From Xestospongia muta (taxonomy: Eukaryota; Porifera; Demospongiae; Haplosclerida; Petrosiidae), in contig OY848920.1 of assembly GCA_963693285.1 (NCBI GenBank), positions 7,701,135 through 7,765,134 on the forward strand: 64,000 nucleotides of DNA, in the 5' to 3' direction. Positions 14,348-26,808 of this stretch are shown here, in pieces. The notes below the pieces were generated by a model. That model worked only from the letters and a program-made list of their open reading frames with translations, was not told the DNA's origin and did no database searches. The position numbers were made by a program, and so were the translations under genes. How positions within the stretch are numbered: position 1 is the stretch's first letter; each line of letters starts with the position of its first letter.

Positions 14348-15543
14348 TATATATATATATTTAGAGTACATAAAAATGGCTATGTACTTTTAACTGAAGG
14401 TAATCCCTATTTGTTTGGCAGGAACTCCATACTTTGCTGCATATTAAATTCATTTCCACTCCACATAGCAAAAGTATGACTTCCTGCCAGACCTATGACT
14501 GTCTGTCATAATACACTCTGGTTATATAAGTGACTTATTGTGTATACAGATGTTTGTATATGTATGTGTGTATGTACATGTCCTATTTTTCCAACTGCCT
14601 ACAAACATTCTCTTCAATTGATGAGAATTCCAGAAGCTACATTTGTTTTATAAATCTTTAAAACATAATGAAACCTTTAATATAAGGAGGAAGGTCTATT
14701 GATTGATATAGAATTGAGGTCAGTATTTGAAAGGCCCACGTACTTCCAGCAAATGACTTGTTTAGTATAAACAACGATTCTGCATAATAAAATAATGAAG
14801 CTATCTGGTCCAGGACTCATATTGAACCCCACCTGGACATCTCTACTTGATAGAAGGCTTCATCTTCTACAAGTAATAGAACACTTTATGGGATAGCTTC
14901 GCGTCTTCCTGTTGATTAACAGGACAAGACTGTGTCACATCTCAATTAGCGTCTACAAACCATGAACTGTCAACATGTACACTATACTTCATATATAAGT
15001 TGCCATCATTTTTGTTAACTTCAACTATTCAGCTGATGAAGGCCTTTAGGCCGAAATGTTCTGTATTATAATAAATCAATTTCAACATCATCTTACAGTA
15101 ATATCATGTTTTTAAAGCTCATCTATCTTCCAATCTACAAAAATGAACATGATAAAAGAAACTTCCAGATTCTATTGATTATAATATTTATTCTGTAATG
15201 CGACTATATATATATATAAAAATTTATAAAAAAAGCAGGTTTTGACATGGTAGATCAGTCTATTACTCTAGTTTATAACATTACAACATACCAAGATTAA
15301 TCAGATCACTCAAGCCTACAGTAATCAGTTCTTCTTTGTTGCTATATTACAATGTGTTTTCTCTGGTCATTTGTCTTTCTCATTCTTCAGATAACCTTTT
15401 CTGTTGAAGGGTCTTCTTATTGTATGGCTGACTGTGATAGTAATGGTCAAAGACAATTTATTAACTATGAAAAGTTTTGTTGTTCTGTCCCAAACAAAGG
15501 GAAAATAATACCTATTATTAAAGATAGTAGTCCCTCTGAGAGA
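14321..15543. repeat. Patch homologous to 34.34-35.64 kb (unit 1)
   Basis: This stretch follows the locus at about 34,343-35,640 nearly base for base, apart from about 90 bp missing near 15,200. It carries the start of a secreted fibrinogen-like gene and a short FEM1-like 3' scrap near 14,665-14,722. It also holds a motif at about 15,033-15,080 (GATGAAGGCCTTTAGGCCGA followed by an A/T-rich tail) that resembles 3' ends of retroelements. The second copy is at about 19,053-20,276. Confidence 0.8.
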
Positions 15544-15597
15544 GTAACAGAAACAGAGTGTGTGTCTAGTAAAACAGAGAGAGTAATCTCATACTAG
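15352..15597 (+). pseudogene. Truncated 5' fragment of secreted fibrinogen-like gene (unit 1)
   Basis: The first 60 or so codons match the gene fragment at 35,459: a hydrophobic signal peptide (MCFLWSFVFLILQITFSVEG) and a Cys-bearing N-terminal segment. Homology stops at about 15,540, where the sequence enters the AGAG-rich duplication seam and ends at an unrelated stop. The fibrinogen-like domain itself is missing, so this is a duplication by-product and not a gene. Confidence 0.75.
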
Positions 15598-15617
15598 AAG
15601 CACACACTATTTCTTAC

Positions 15618-17971
15618 CCTGTGTCCCATACTTCTGCCTGTGATGCTTTTGAACATAATTGTATCTATAATAAAACATGTCTATGACTTAGTGCAAAATT
15701 AATTAAATGTATATTATATTGTAGTTAATAGTGTCTTACTAAGAGAGGTTGAAATCTTTGATGAATGTCGTCTCCATCTTTAAGAGGTAAAGCAATCTCA
15801 GCACTTTTCATATATGATGATACAGCTGAGCTACGATCTCCAAAATATAGAAACATTCTAGCCATCTCATTCAAAAGAACAGCTCTATCAAATACTGTAA
15901 CAGAAAATGACAAGAGAAAAAGAGAGATAATGATTTTAAGTCACTAAACCAGTTAATCAATAGTGGAATAGGAGTGGTTCAAATGACACTAACTTAAAGA
16001 AAGAATGCTAAGAACTTTAAAACAACATATACAATTTATAGTTTACGTACATTGTAATTTATTGTTATTAACAATAGCTCTCACATCCATAAGTTTCAAT
16101 TTCAGATGCAAAAGCATTAGCAGCAAGACGTAAGTTACCTCTAGCCCAATGAACATAAGCTGGCCATATCTTGAGAAACTTTGAATAAACATGACTAATT
16201 TTGATATAACTATAACAGAAAATATAGTATAAATTATGGATATATTTATAATGCATAAGTAAATATATCTTACAAAAGGTGTTAAGAACACAGAATAGAT
16301 TTATACTCACTGTGTTTTGATCCAATAGTTAACTCTATCAATGGCTACTCTTTGCATTGGATGTATCAATGGACTAGATAGTGGACTTGATGTAGTCTTC
16401 TTACTAACATGATCATCTAATGTCACAGGATAAAAGTAATTAGTATAATGAAGTAAATGTCTGACAGCTTGTCCTCCAGTAATAAATTCATGAGCAAGAC
16501 TGTCCGTCTCATATATGGGCCTGGAACAAGATTATGTGGACTGTTTTCAGGTCTTAAGTCTTCTACTGTAATTGGTCTAAATAATAATCAGTATTGGATA
16601 ATGATAAGACATATGTACATGTGTAAATATGTATTATTGCTATCACATATGCATATATACATATAATGCACTTGTATATATACATAAAGATGTCTATGAA
16701 CATAATAACAATGACAGATATACCTAAAGTTATATTCCCAAGGCAACGTTAAACCATTGTAGATGTATTTGTTCTCTTTTATAGCATCTTTCTTGCCGTT
16801 TTTCTTTACTGCTGTCTTCTCTGCCTTAATAATGTACTTTTCTAGCTCTCCTAGAAATTTTTCTAACCACTGAACATGACCAGCTACAACACTACTGAGT
16901 TGTCGATCTTTACTGACCAATGAAGAAATTAAAAAAGGGAGATCAAGTTCCAGTTGATCTAGACAATGTAGAGAATGTAAACAGATCACAACAGGTTACT
17001 ATTTTGTTATTACTTATGTTTATTTAGGTACATAATTCAAGGTGTAATCAAAGCATCTAAATTAAGGTATGTCATGAATCTAGGTGGGTAGATCTAGACT
17101 AAATGCAATGCAATGATAGTACTAATGAATACAGGTTAATGTAAGTCTAGATGATCATAAATACACAATCAGCCACTCACATATTAAAATGACTTACCGA
17201 CAGGTATTTTCTTAATAGTCCAGAGACATATCTCAGAGAGAGAAGGTACCAATGAATAATTAGAGAGGTCCATACTTTGTATATCAAGTGAGAATGACTC
17301 ATCAACTAGATCACATAATGGTTGAAAGAAATCCAGTCGTGCCATCCTTTGAATCTTTCTACGTCTCTTTTTCTTTCTTCTAGAAACCCTGTAACAAAAC
17401 CATTAATAAAATATATATAATAAGTAATGATAATGTTATTTCTTCATAAGTAAATTAAACCTGTACACATTATTATATTACAAAATATTAATACACAGAG
17501 CTTAATATTACATTGCAGATGAGATATTCGTGATAATAATTCTTTCAGATTGACTCCATAAGTACACAGCCTCATTTCTACATCAATTGTATCTATTATG
17601 TACCTGTTCTTAGTACTCTCTGATTGAGGTAGTTTTATTGCAATTCCAGAAAGCTCATCAGACATATTCTCCTCATCTTCACTAGTAACAGGTGACTCTG
17701 GAGCTGAATAGAACATTTCTTCCTCACCATCACTGTTTACTACTAAATACCCAGTAGTGTCATGATGCTTGCTCTCATCCCATGAGTCTGTTGTGTCTGG
17801 TTGTTTAGGTATTATCTCAAGACTATCTCCATCATTCTTATCACTAAGTTTATGCTTGCGACGTTTTTGTTTCTTGTGAGAAGTTGAATATGACTCGAGC
17901 TGTTCTTGAACCTGTGAGAGTTGCCAAGATATCATCCGACGAAATTCAAATGGTCCTTGCGTTTCAGTCAT
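15618..17971 (-). pseudogene. Copy C: truncated, frameshifted copy of exons 1-7 of copy B
   Basis: The exons map to copy B at an offset of about 4,732 bp: exon 1 at 17604-17971, exon 2 at 17198-17388, exon 3 at 16724-16958, exon 4 at 16311-16576, and the copy of the 47-nt exon at about 15618-15664. Exon 4 is 266 nt against 267 in copy B because one A is missing near 16,495, which shifts the frame. Everything beyond the seventh exon is absent: the minus strand next enters the fibrinogen-like fragment in the wrong orientation. The upstream region and splice sites are kept, so it may still be transcribed, but a full product cannot be made. Confidence 0.75.
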
Positions 17972-19023
17972 CTTGATACTCCTTAATCTAGCAAGGTCAT
18001 CCCCTTTGCTTCGACAGGAAGGGTTAGCAGGGCATGCACAGTACTGTTTTTTCCTTCCCAGCATTTTTGGTGAAACTATATAACTTCTTGAACCTCTTCC
18101 GGACAAACCACGTTGTTGGGTGTGGCTGTAAAAGCTTTGATAAATCAATGCAGGATCTACAAAGGATTATTCTTAAGACATTTCCTACTGGAATATGTCC
18201 TTTCTTTTGCATTTTGGTTTGTGTAACAACTTCTTTATTTATTCATGCTCACTAAAACGTTACATTTATACAGTCACATAGAGAGAAAAGGGGGCAGGGT
18301 TAGGTTGCACACACTGATGTTGAGATTAACATAAACAAAGTTTAGATAAATTTAAATTCCTTTTTGACAACTGTAATATGCATGTGCTATTATGCCTCTA
18401 AGATATATTCATAATAATTATATATGCAAGAGTAATTTAATTACTGAACTCTGAAATATGTCTCCATTTTCAAGTTAATTTTAAGATTATATAATCTAAT
18501 AAAAAAAACAGCTAACCATTGACAAATCAGTATATGTATTAATATAGTAATTAATAACAAGAAATAGATTTATAACTGTACATGTACAAGTGTCAATAGT
18601 TTGTAAGTAGTGAGCTGGAACAATTAAAAGCAAACAATGAAAAAATCTTTGCCTATTTTTATTTTGTTGGTTAGTTGTTGATGTGGATTGTGTTACAATA
18701 CATACAAATAGGCCACCAACCACTAACAAATGTGTTTGTAATGCATGCTTTACATCAACATATGAGTTTGTTAAATGCTATCAGAACATAATGACAGTGG
18801 TACGTATACGTTTCCACTGAAGGAAGGATCCAGCTCTCATCTATGAGTGAACAAAAGGAAGTCTAATGCCAATCAAATGTAGCTTTATTTATTGTTCTCT
18901 CCAGCACCTTTCTGATTGCTTCTATGTATTTGTGTAAATGTTCATGATCATTAAACAAGTAAGAGGAAGAGGTGTACAGATGTAGTCATTAAAGTGAGGG
19001 TTGACAACTCGATGAACACATAT

Positions 19024-19080
19024 GTATACTGTATATGTATCAAGGTTAAAATTTTTAACCTTGATACATATACAGTATAT
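19024..19080. repeat. Palindrome at duplication junction (unit 2)
   Basis: This is the unit 2 copy of the inverted repeat at 14,293-14,347, with the same arms and single-base centre and a slightly longer (TA)n run. Its presence in both units shows that the junction formed before the last duplication. Confidence 0.8.
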
Positions 19081-20085
19081 ATATATATATATATTTAGAG
19101 TACATAAAAATGGCTATGTACTTTTAACTGAAGGTAATCCCTATTTGTTTGGCAGGAACTCCATACTTTGCTGCATATTAAATTCATTTCCACTCCACAT
19201 AGCAAAAGTATGACTTCCTGCCAGACCTATGACTGTCTGTCATAATACACTCTGGTTATATAAGTGACTTATTGTGTATACAGATGTTTGTATATGTATG
19301 TGTGTATGTACATGTCCTATTTTTCCAACTGCCTACAAACATTCTCTTCAATTGATGAGAATTCCAGAAGCTACATTTGTTTTATAAATCTTTAAAACAT
19401 AATGAAACCTTTAATATAAGGAGGAAGGTCTATTGATTGATATAGAATTGAGGTCAGTATTTGAAAGGCCCACGTACTTCCAGCAAATGACTTGTTTAGT
19501 ATAAACAACGATTCTGCATAATAAAATAATGAAGCTATCTGGTCCAGGACTCATATTGAACCCCACCTGGACATCTCTACTTGATAGAAGGCTTCATCTT
19601 CTACAAGTAATAGAACACTTTATGGGATAGCTTCGCGTCTTCCTGTTGATTAACAGGACAAGACTGTGTCACATCTCAATTAGCGTCTACAAACCATGAA
19701 CTGTCAACATGTACACTATACTTCATATATAAGTTGCCATCATTTTTGTTAACTTCAACTATTCAGCTGATGAAGGCCTTTAGGCCGAAATGTTCTGTAT
19801 TATAATAAATCAATTTCAACATCATCTTACAGTAATATCATGTTTTTAAAGCTCATCTATCTTCCAATCTACAAAAATGAACATGATAAAAGAAACTTCC
19901 AGATTCTATTGATTATAATATTTATTCTGTAATGCGACTATATATATATATAAAAATTTATAAAAAAAGCAGGTTTTGACATGGTAGATCAGTCTATTAC
20001 TCTAGTTTATAACATTACAACATACCAAGATTAATCAGATCACTCAAGCCTACAGTAATCAGTTCTTCTTTGTTGCTATATTACA

Positions 20086-20331
20086 ATGTGTTTTCTCTGG
20101 TCATTTGTCTTTCTCATTCTTCAGATAACCTTTTCTGTTGAAGGGTCTTCTTATTGTATGGCTGACTGTGATAGTAATGGTCAAAGACAATTTATTAACT
20201 ATGAAAAGTTTTGTTGTTCTGTCCCAAACAAAGGGAAAATAATACCTATTATTAAAGATAGTAGTCCCTCTGAGAGAGTAACAGAAACAGAGTGTGTGTC
20301 TAGTAAAACAGAGAGAGTAATCTCATACTAG
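20086..20331 (+). pseudogene. Truncated 5' fragment of secreted fibrinogen-like gene (unit 2)
   Basis: This appears identical to the fragment at 15,352-15,597. It has the signal peptide and N-terminal segment only, cut at the same seam, and no fibrinogen-like domain. Confidence 0.75.
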
Positions 20332-20351
20332 AAGCACACACTATTTCTTAC

Positions 20352-22705
20352 CCTGTGTCCCATACTTCTGCCTGTGATGCTTTTGAACATAATTGTATCT
20401 ATAATAAAACATGTCTATGACTTAGTGCAAAATTAATTAAATGTATATTATATTGTAGTTAATAGTGTCTTACTAAGAGAGGTTGAAATCTTTGATGAAT
20501 GTCGTCTCCATCTTTAAGAGGTAAAGCAATCTCAGCACTTTTCATATATGATGATACAGCTGAGCTACGATCTCCAAAATATAGAAACATTCTAGCCATC
20601 TCATTCAAAAGAACAGCTCTATCAAATACTGTAACAGAAAATGACAAGAGAAAAAGAGAGATAATGATTTTAAGTCACTAAACCAGTTAATCAATAGTGG
20701 AATAGGAGTGGTTCAAATGACACTAACTTAAAGAAAGAATGCTAAGAACTTTAAAACAACATATACAATTTATAGTTTACGTACATTGTAATTTATTGTT
20801 ATTAACAATAGCTCTCACATCCATAAGTTTCAATTTCAGATGCAAAAGCATTAGCAGCAAGACGTAAGTTACCTCTAGCCCAATGAACATAAGCTGGCCA
20901 TATCTTGAGAAACTTTGAATAAACATGACTAATTTTGATATAACTATAACAGAAAATATAGTATAAATTATGGATATATTTATAATGCATAAGTAAATAT
21001 ATCTTACAAAAGGTGTTAAGAACACAGAATAGATTTATACTCACTGTGTTTTGATCCAATAGTTAACTCTATCAATGGCTACTCTTTGCATTGGATGTAT
21101 CAATGGACTAGATAGTGGACTTGATGTAGTCTTCTTACTAACATGATCATCTAATGTCACAGGATAAAAGTAATTAGTATAATGAAGTAAATGTCTGACA
21201 GCTTGTCCTCCAGTAATAAATTCATGAGCAAGACTGTCCGTCTCATATATGGGCCTGGAACAAGATTATGTGGACTGTTTTCAGGTCTTAAGTCTTCTAC
21301 TGTAATTGGTCTAAATAATAATCAGTATTGGATAATGATAAGACATATGTACATGTGTAAATATGTATTATTGCTATCACATATGCATATATACATATAA
21401 TGCACTTGTATATATACATAAAGATGTCTATGAACATAATAACAATGACAGATATACCTAAAGTTATATTCCCAAGGCAACATTAAACCATTGTAGATGT
21501 ATTTGTTCTCTTTTATAGCATCTTTCTTGCCGTTTTTCTTTACTGCTGTCTTCTCTGCCTTAATAATGTACTTTTCTAGCTCTCCTAGAAATTTTTCTAA
21601 CCACTGAACATGACCAGCTACAACACTACTGAGTTGTCGATCTTTACTGACCAATGAAGAAATTAAGAAAGGGAGATCAAGTTCCAGTTGATCTAGACAA
21701 TGTAGAGAATGTAAACAGATCACAACAGGTTACCAATTTGTTATTACTTATGTTTATTTAGGTACATAATTCAAGGTGTAATCAAAGCATCTAAATTAAG
21801 GTATGTCATGAATCTAGGTGGGTAGATCTAGACTAAATGCAATGCAATGATAGTACTAATGAATACAGGTTAATGTAAGTCTAGATGATCATAAATACAC
21901 AATCAGCCACTCACATATTAAAATGACTTACCAATAGGTATTTTCTTAATAGTCCAGAGACATATCTCAGAGAGAGAAGGTACCAATGAATAATTAGAGA
22001 GGTCCATACTTTGTATATCAAGTGAGAATGACTCATCAACTAGATCACATAATGGTTGAAAGAAATCCAGTCGTGCCATCCTTTGAATCTTTCTACGTCT
22101 CTTTTTCTTTCTTCTAGAAACCCTGTAACAAAACCATTAATAAAATATATATAATAAGTAATGATAATGTTATTTCTTCATAAGTAAATTAAACCTGTAC
22201 ACATTATTATATTACAAAATATTAATACACAGAGCTTAATATTACATTGCAGATGAGATATTCGTGATAATAATTCTTTCAGATTGACTCCATAAGTACA
22301 CAGCCTCATTTCTACATCAATTGTATCTATTATGTACCTGTTCTTAGTACTCTCTGATTGAGGTAGTTTTATTGCAATTCCAGAAAGCTCATCAGACATA
22401 TTCTCCTCATCTTCACTAGTAACAGGTGACTCTGGAGCTGAATAGAACATTTCTTCCTCACCATCACTGTTTACTACTAAATACCCAGTAGTGTCATGAT
22501 GCTTGCTCTCATCCCATGAGTCTGTTGTGTCTGGTTGTTTAGGTATTATCTCAAGACTATCTCCATCATTTTTATCACTAAGTTTATGCTTGCGACGTTT
22601 TTGTTTCTTGTGAGAAGTTGAATATGACTCGAGCTGTTCTTGAACCTGTGAGAGTTGCCAAGATATCATCCGACGAAATTCAAATGGTCCTTGCGTTTCA
22701 GTCAT
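20352..22705 (-). pseudogene. Copy D: truncated, frameshifted copy of exons 1-7 of copy B
   Basis: Same structure as copy C at an offset of about 4,734 bp, with ATG at 22,703-22,705 and the 47-nt exon copy near 20,352. It shares the single-A deletion in exon 4, so the frameshift arose before C and D separated, or was spread by conversion. The 5' end differs slightly from C: about 16 bp near 22,870 are missing, and exon 2 ends KIPIG and not KIPVG. It lacks the C-terminal two thirds of the gene. Confidence 0.75.
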
Positions 22706-23683
22706 CTTGATACTCCTTAATCTAGCAAGGTTATCCCCTTTGCTTCGACAGGAAGGGTTGGCAGGGCACGCACAGTACTGTTTTCTCCTTCCCAGCAATT
22801 TTGGTGAAACTATATAACTTATTGAACCTCTTCCGGACAAACCACGTTGTTGGGTGTGGCTGTAAAAGCTGTAAAAGCAGGATCTACAAAGGATTATTCT
22901 TAAGACATTTCCTACTGGAATATGTCCTTTCTTTTGCATTTTGGTTTGTGTAACAACTTCTTTATTTATTCATGCTCACTAAAACGTTACATTTATACAG
23001 TCACATAGAGAGAAAAAGGGGCAGGGCTAGGTTGTGCACACAGATGTTGAGATTAACATTAAGCAAAGTTTAGATAAATTTAAATTCCTTTTTGACAACT
23101 GTAATATACTTGTGCTATTATCCCTCTAAGATATATTCATAATAACTATATACGTAGGAGTGATTTAATTACTGAAGTCTGAAATATGTCTCCATTTTTA
23201 AGTTAATTTTCAGATTATATAATCTAGTAAAAAAACAGCTAAACCATTGACAAATCAGTATATGTATTAATATAGTAATTAATAACAAGAAATAGATTTA
23301 TAATTGTACATGTACAAGTGTCAATAGTTTGTAAGTAGTGAGCTGGAACAATTAAAAGCAAACAATGAAAAAATCTTTGCCTAATTTTATTTTGTTGGTT
23401 TAATTTTAGTTGTTGATGTGGATTGTGTTACAATACATACAAATAGGCCACCAACCACTAACAAATGTGTTTGTAATGCATGCTTTACATCAACATATGA
23501 GTTTGTTAAATGCTATCAGAACATAATGACAGTGGTATGTACGTTTCCACTGAAGGAAGGATCCAGCTCTCATCTATGAGTGAACAAAAGGAAGTCTAAT
23601 GACAATCAAATGTAGCTTTATTTATTGTTCTCTCCAGCACCTTTCTGATTGCTTCTATGTATTTGTGTAAATGTTTATGATCA

Positions 23684-24035
23684 TTAAACAAGCAAGAGGA
23701 AGAGGTGTACAGATATAGTCATTAAAGTGAGGGTTGACAACTCAATGAACACATATGAAGGTCTACTAACAGCATCAGGATAAGCTTCGTAAGCAAGGAG
23801 CAATGAAGTCACTTTTTTAGTCTGAGATTTTCTAAGAAGTAGAAAACCATCATGTCCAACTTCATTCACAAAGAAGTGTCCACTTGACTCTAACAAGAGT
23901 GATAAGAAGTCAGTATTTTGATAAAATAATGCTATGTAAAATCAAGTAGGTTATAATGCAGTGGCGAACGAGTAGGAAATGTAGGACACTTCTCTATGGT
24001 TTCATGAGAAAAACCAGCCACATCATCCTTATTAC
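23684..24035 (-). pseudogene. FEM1-like C-terminal remnant
   Basis: On the minus strand this matches the C-terminal ankyrin pair of the FEM1-like protein at 24330-26384, for example FVNEVGHDGF and DAVSRP, with the flanking stretch that in that gene encodes PLHSNLLDLALSSFD. Frames are broken and the start is absent. It lies immediately 3' of the intact gene in the same orientation, so it is a decayed tandem copy. Confidence 0.75.
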
Positions 24036-24329
24036 AACTAATTCCATACTAGTGAAACATTAACTACAGTTTATAGTGAGTTGATCTCAAGAGACAATTT
24101 TTATGTTACAATTAAGAAAGTGTAGAAGAAACTAAAACTCAACTTTGCATAGTCTGTTTCTGAATTTCTTAGTCAGTATCCACTTCCTATTTTCCAATCA
24201 ATTTATTAAGATTCTCCTAAATTAATAGAATTATTCTACAAACCATATTTTTTATATAAATTTTAAAACACAAAATGAACTGAAACACAAACATAGAAAA
24301 TAATATCACACTTTATATTTAAAATAATG

Positions 24330-26384
24330 TTAAACACTTTCATTACTTGGAAAGTCAATGTCAGCTAGATCATGTAAGGCAATGAAACCTTTAATATGAG
24401 GAGGAAGGTCTATTGATTGATATGGAATTGACTCTGATACTATAGATCTTGCTGAGAGACAAGTAAGAGGAAGAGGTGTGGAGAAGTAGTCATCAAGATG
24501 AGGATTCACAACTTGTTTTGATTGAGGTATAGGTCTACTAACAGCATCAGGATGAGCTCCATGAGCAAGGAGCAGTGATGTGATTTCTTTATTTTTCGAT
24601 AATTTTAGAGGTCGAAAACCATTATGTCCAACTTCATTCACAAATATATGAGCACCTGACTCAAGCAATAGCGACAAAAAGTCAGTAGTTATATCAAAAG
24701 AAGATAATGCAAGATCAAGTAGGTTTGAATGTAGTGGAGAACAAGTAGGAAATTTGGGACATCTATCTATGGCTTCATGACAAAGACTGGAGACATCATT
24801 GCCAAGGTCTGAATTCTTGTATAGGTATTCTAATAGTTGTAGTAAAAACCTGAAACTATTTATGTGATCATTATAATAAAAGCTATGTACATGAGGTTCA
24901 ATAGTTGTACATAATTGAACACTGAGTTGTTGACATGTTATCAGATTTCTCAAGACAGGTAAAAACCTATTTTGGCAAATGTTAATATCATCGAAAAGGT
25001 TTTGAGTATCTGAAGAGGTTGTTATACTAATACAAGATTTATAGCCACTTTCAATAAGGCTTATTAATTCACCAAGAACACTATTAATACATACTTGAAG
25101 TCGGGAGAGAAGCATCTCTGAGGCTCGAAGCCACAAGAGCAGACCTTGTGTGTGATAATTTTGGGTAGATATCATCCATTTCCCAATTACAAATAAACAT
25201 TCAATAACAGTACTGTCACCATAACCAAGACATCGTTCTCTGATAAGAAGACTTTGATAAACTAAGTTGGCTTGTGTATTGATATTAGTTAAGTCAGAAT
25301 ACTTTTCTTCAAACTCTTCAATGGATATTATTTCAGTAAGACCACTATAAACTTCAATAGGTTCAGATGTAGGAGGTGGTAGCTTTAATTGAGTTCTGAG
25401 GGTAAAACCTTCTTTAAATCTATCATGACATATTTGGTAATTTGGTATTTGATTGGTCATGTTCACAAAAACTAAGTAGCTAGCATTAAGTAAAATGCTA
25501 TCAACTTTAAGTTGTGGAGAACAAAGTGGATGTTTAGTAACAAAGTCAGTAATAACATTTGGATATGGTCCTCTTAGACATTCACAAAATTCTTTTTTAA
25601 TGAAATTTTTTTTGTCTACTAAGAATAAAGCAGGAATCTTACTTGTAGATGAACAAAGATTTGGTGATATTTCTAGTGAGAAAAGTATTTTTATAGCATC
25701 CAAATCTTTTTTTAATATGGCATGATGTAGTACAGTATAGCCACATTCATCCACTAGAGTAGGATCAGCACCTGCTCTAAGTAACATTGATATGATATCT
25801 TTGTCTGCTAGATACATAACAGCATACATAAGTACTGTTTGCCCCTTCATATCTTGATAGTGAACATCAGCTCCAACTTCAAGTAAATACTTTACAATTT
25901 CTTTGTTGGGATTGTATGTAGACACTGATTTTAACAAAGGTGTCACCGAGCAACAGTCTGGAATATTAACTGATGCTCCATGAGATACCAGTAATTTTAA
26001 AAGCTTAGGTGATACATTTTGTCTAAAAAAATTGTTTTCAACAGCAGCATGTACAAGAGTCTGTTTGCGAATCAGTGGACAAGAAATCGGTATTTTGTCT
26101 GGTACTAAGTGGTGCCAAGTAATAAATTGGTTAATATCAAATTTTCCACTATGATGATCTAACACATACTGGACTATGTTGACGTAATTGGATCGACATG
26201 CTTCAAGTAACACTGATATAAATCCACTAGTAAATGTAGCAGGACCAATATACAAGTTTTTCTCAGCTAGATACTTCTTTAGATCCTTTAATATCTTTTC
26301 TCCCAAAGCAGTTGAAGATTTAAGTTGTGGAAATACTCGTCCAACCCAGAGTTTAGTTTCTTCATCTGACAATAACCACTCCAT
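24330..26384 (-). CDS. FEM1-like ankyrin-repeat protein 1 (684 aa)
   Basis: Single-exon gene for a probable CUL2 ubiquitin-ligase substrate receptor. After a family-specific N-terminus (MEWLLSDEE), ankyrin-type helices run from about residue 48 to 245, including KQTLVHAAVE, LLVSHGASVNIPD, GQTVLMYAV and LLRAGADPTLVDECGYTVLHHA. A middle TPR-like segment (about 290-430) carries LLIRERCLGYGDSTV, matching the FEM1 signature of the form IRERILGPSHPDT. A C-terminal ankyrin pair (about 560-620) is followed by PLTCLSARSIVSESIPYQSI, which corresponds to the FEM1 C-terminus (CLAARVIV...). Length fits FEM1 (about 620-670 aa). Family assignment rests on this order of segments. The substrate and the retention of CUL2 binding are inference. 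The start fits the family consensus MEW(L/S)LS. Confidence 0.85.
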   Translation of the reverse strand: MEWLLSDEETKLWVGRVFPQLKSSTALGEKILKDLKKYLAEKNLYIGPATFTSGFISVLLEACRSNYVNIVQYVLDHHSGKFDINQFITWHHLVPDKIPISCPLIRKQTLVHAAVENNFFRQNVSPKLLKLLVSHGASVNIPDCCSVTPLLKSVSTYNPNKEIVKYLLEVGADVHYQDMKGQTVLMYAVMYLADKDIISMLLRAGADPTLVDECGYTVLHHAILKKDLDAIKILFSLEISPNLCSSTSKIPALFLVDKKNFIKKEFCECLRGPYPNVITDFVTKHPLCSPQLKVDSILLNASYLVFVNMTNQIPNYQICHDRFKEGFTLRTQLKLPPPTSEPIEVYSGLTEIISIEEFEEKYSDLTNINTQANLVYQSLLIRERCLGYGDSTVIECLFVIGKWMISTQNYHTQGLLLWLRASEMLLSRLQVCINSVLGELISLIESGYKSCISITTSSDTQNLFDDINICQNRFLPVLRNLITCQQLSVQLCTTIEPHVHSFYYNDHINSFRFLLQLLEYLYKNSDLGNDVSSLCHEAIDRCPKFPTCSPLHSNLLDLALSSFDITTDFLSLLLESGAHIFVNEVGHNGFRPLKLSKNKEITSLLLAHGAHPDAVSRPIPQSKQVVNPHLDDYFSTPLPLTCLSARSIVSESIPYQSIDLPPHIKGFIALHDLADIDFPSNESV

Positions 26385-26806
26385 CTTGGACTATGAGTTG
26401 TCTAAATAAACATACTGGTTGATTTCACTAATTCTGGTCATTACAGATACACATAATACATGCATAATTGATACTAAGAAGTAACAAACACCACTATCAC
26501 ATTGTTCTTACTATTAATATATTATTACCATAACTGTTGACTAAAACGTGCAAACAATTGACAACAATATAGACTTCCCTATATATATATCAAGAGGAAG
26601 CAACAGATGTCCTACCCTTAATTAGCACGGAAGTGTAAACAAACTAGAATATAAGAATACAGACTTCATTGTACATATACTTAAGCAATAACATATTAAA
26701 CAGAATTTCATAGCTCTGATAATTATAATTAAATGAAACTACATGATTTGTCATTAGTTAATTATTAAATAGCATAATGATGTGTTTACTTCTCATCATC
26801 TCATAA
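26385..26806. other. Upstream region of FEM1-like 1, left flank of transposon
   Basis: About 420 bp of AT-rich DNA between the FEM1-like start and the transposon insertion. It should hold that gene's promoter. I see no further gene and no clear motif. The transposon sits about 420 bp from the FEM1-like ATG and could have moved distal promoter elements away. Confidence 0.4.
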
Positions 26807-26808
26807 TA

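Larger units (their letters stand above)
10838..23680. repeat. Three tandem segmental duplications of about 4.73 kb
   Basis: Identical landmarks recur at 10842/15575, at 13239/17971/22705, and at 15352/20086. This gives a period of about 4,732-4,734 bp. Unit 1 runs from about 10,838 to 15,570, unit 2 from about 15,571 to 20,304, and unit 3 from about 20,305 to 23,750, where it diverges. Units 1 and 2 are almost identical. Unit 3 lacks the patch related to 34.3-35.6 kb and instead runs into a FEM1-like remnant at 23,684-24,035. Short FEM1-like 3' remnants are also left at 14,222-14,290 and 18,954-19,022. The seam at 10.84/15.57 kb lies in an AGAG-rich stretch that gives a few bases of microhomology. 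The near identity suggests recent duplication, but an assembly artefact cannot be excluded from sequence alone. Confidence 0.85.
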
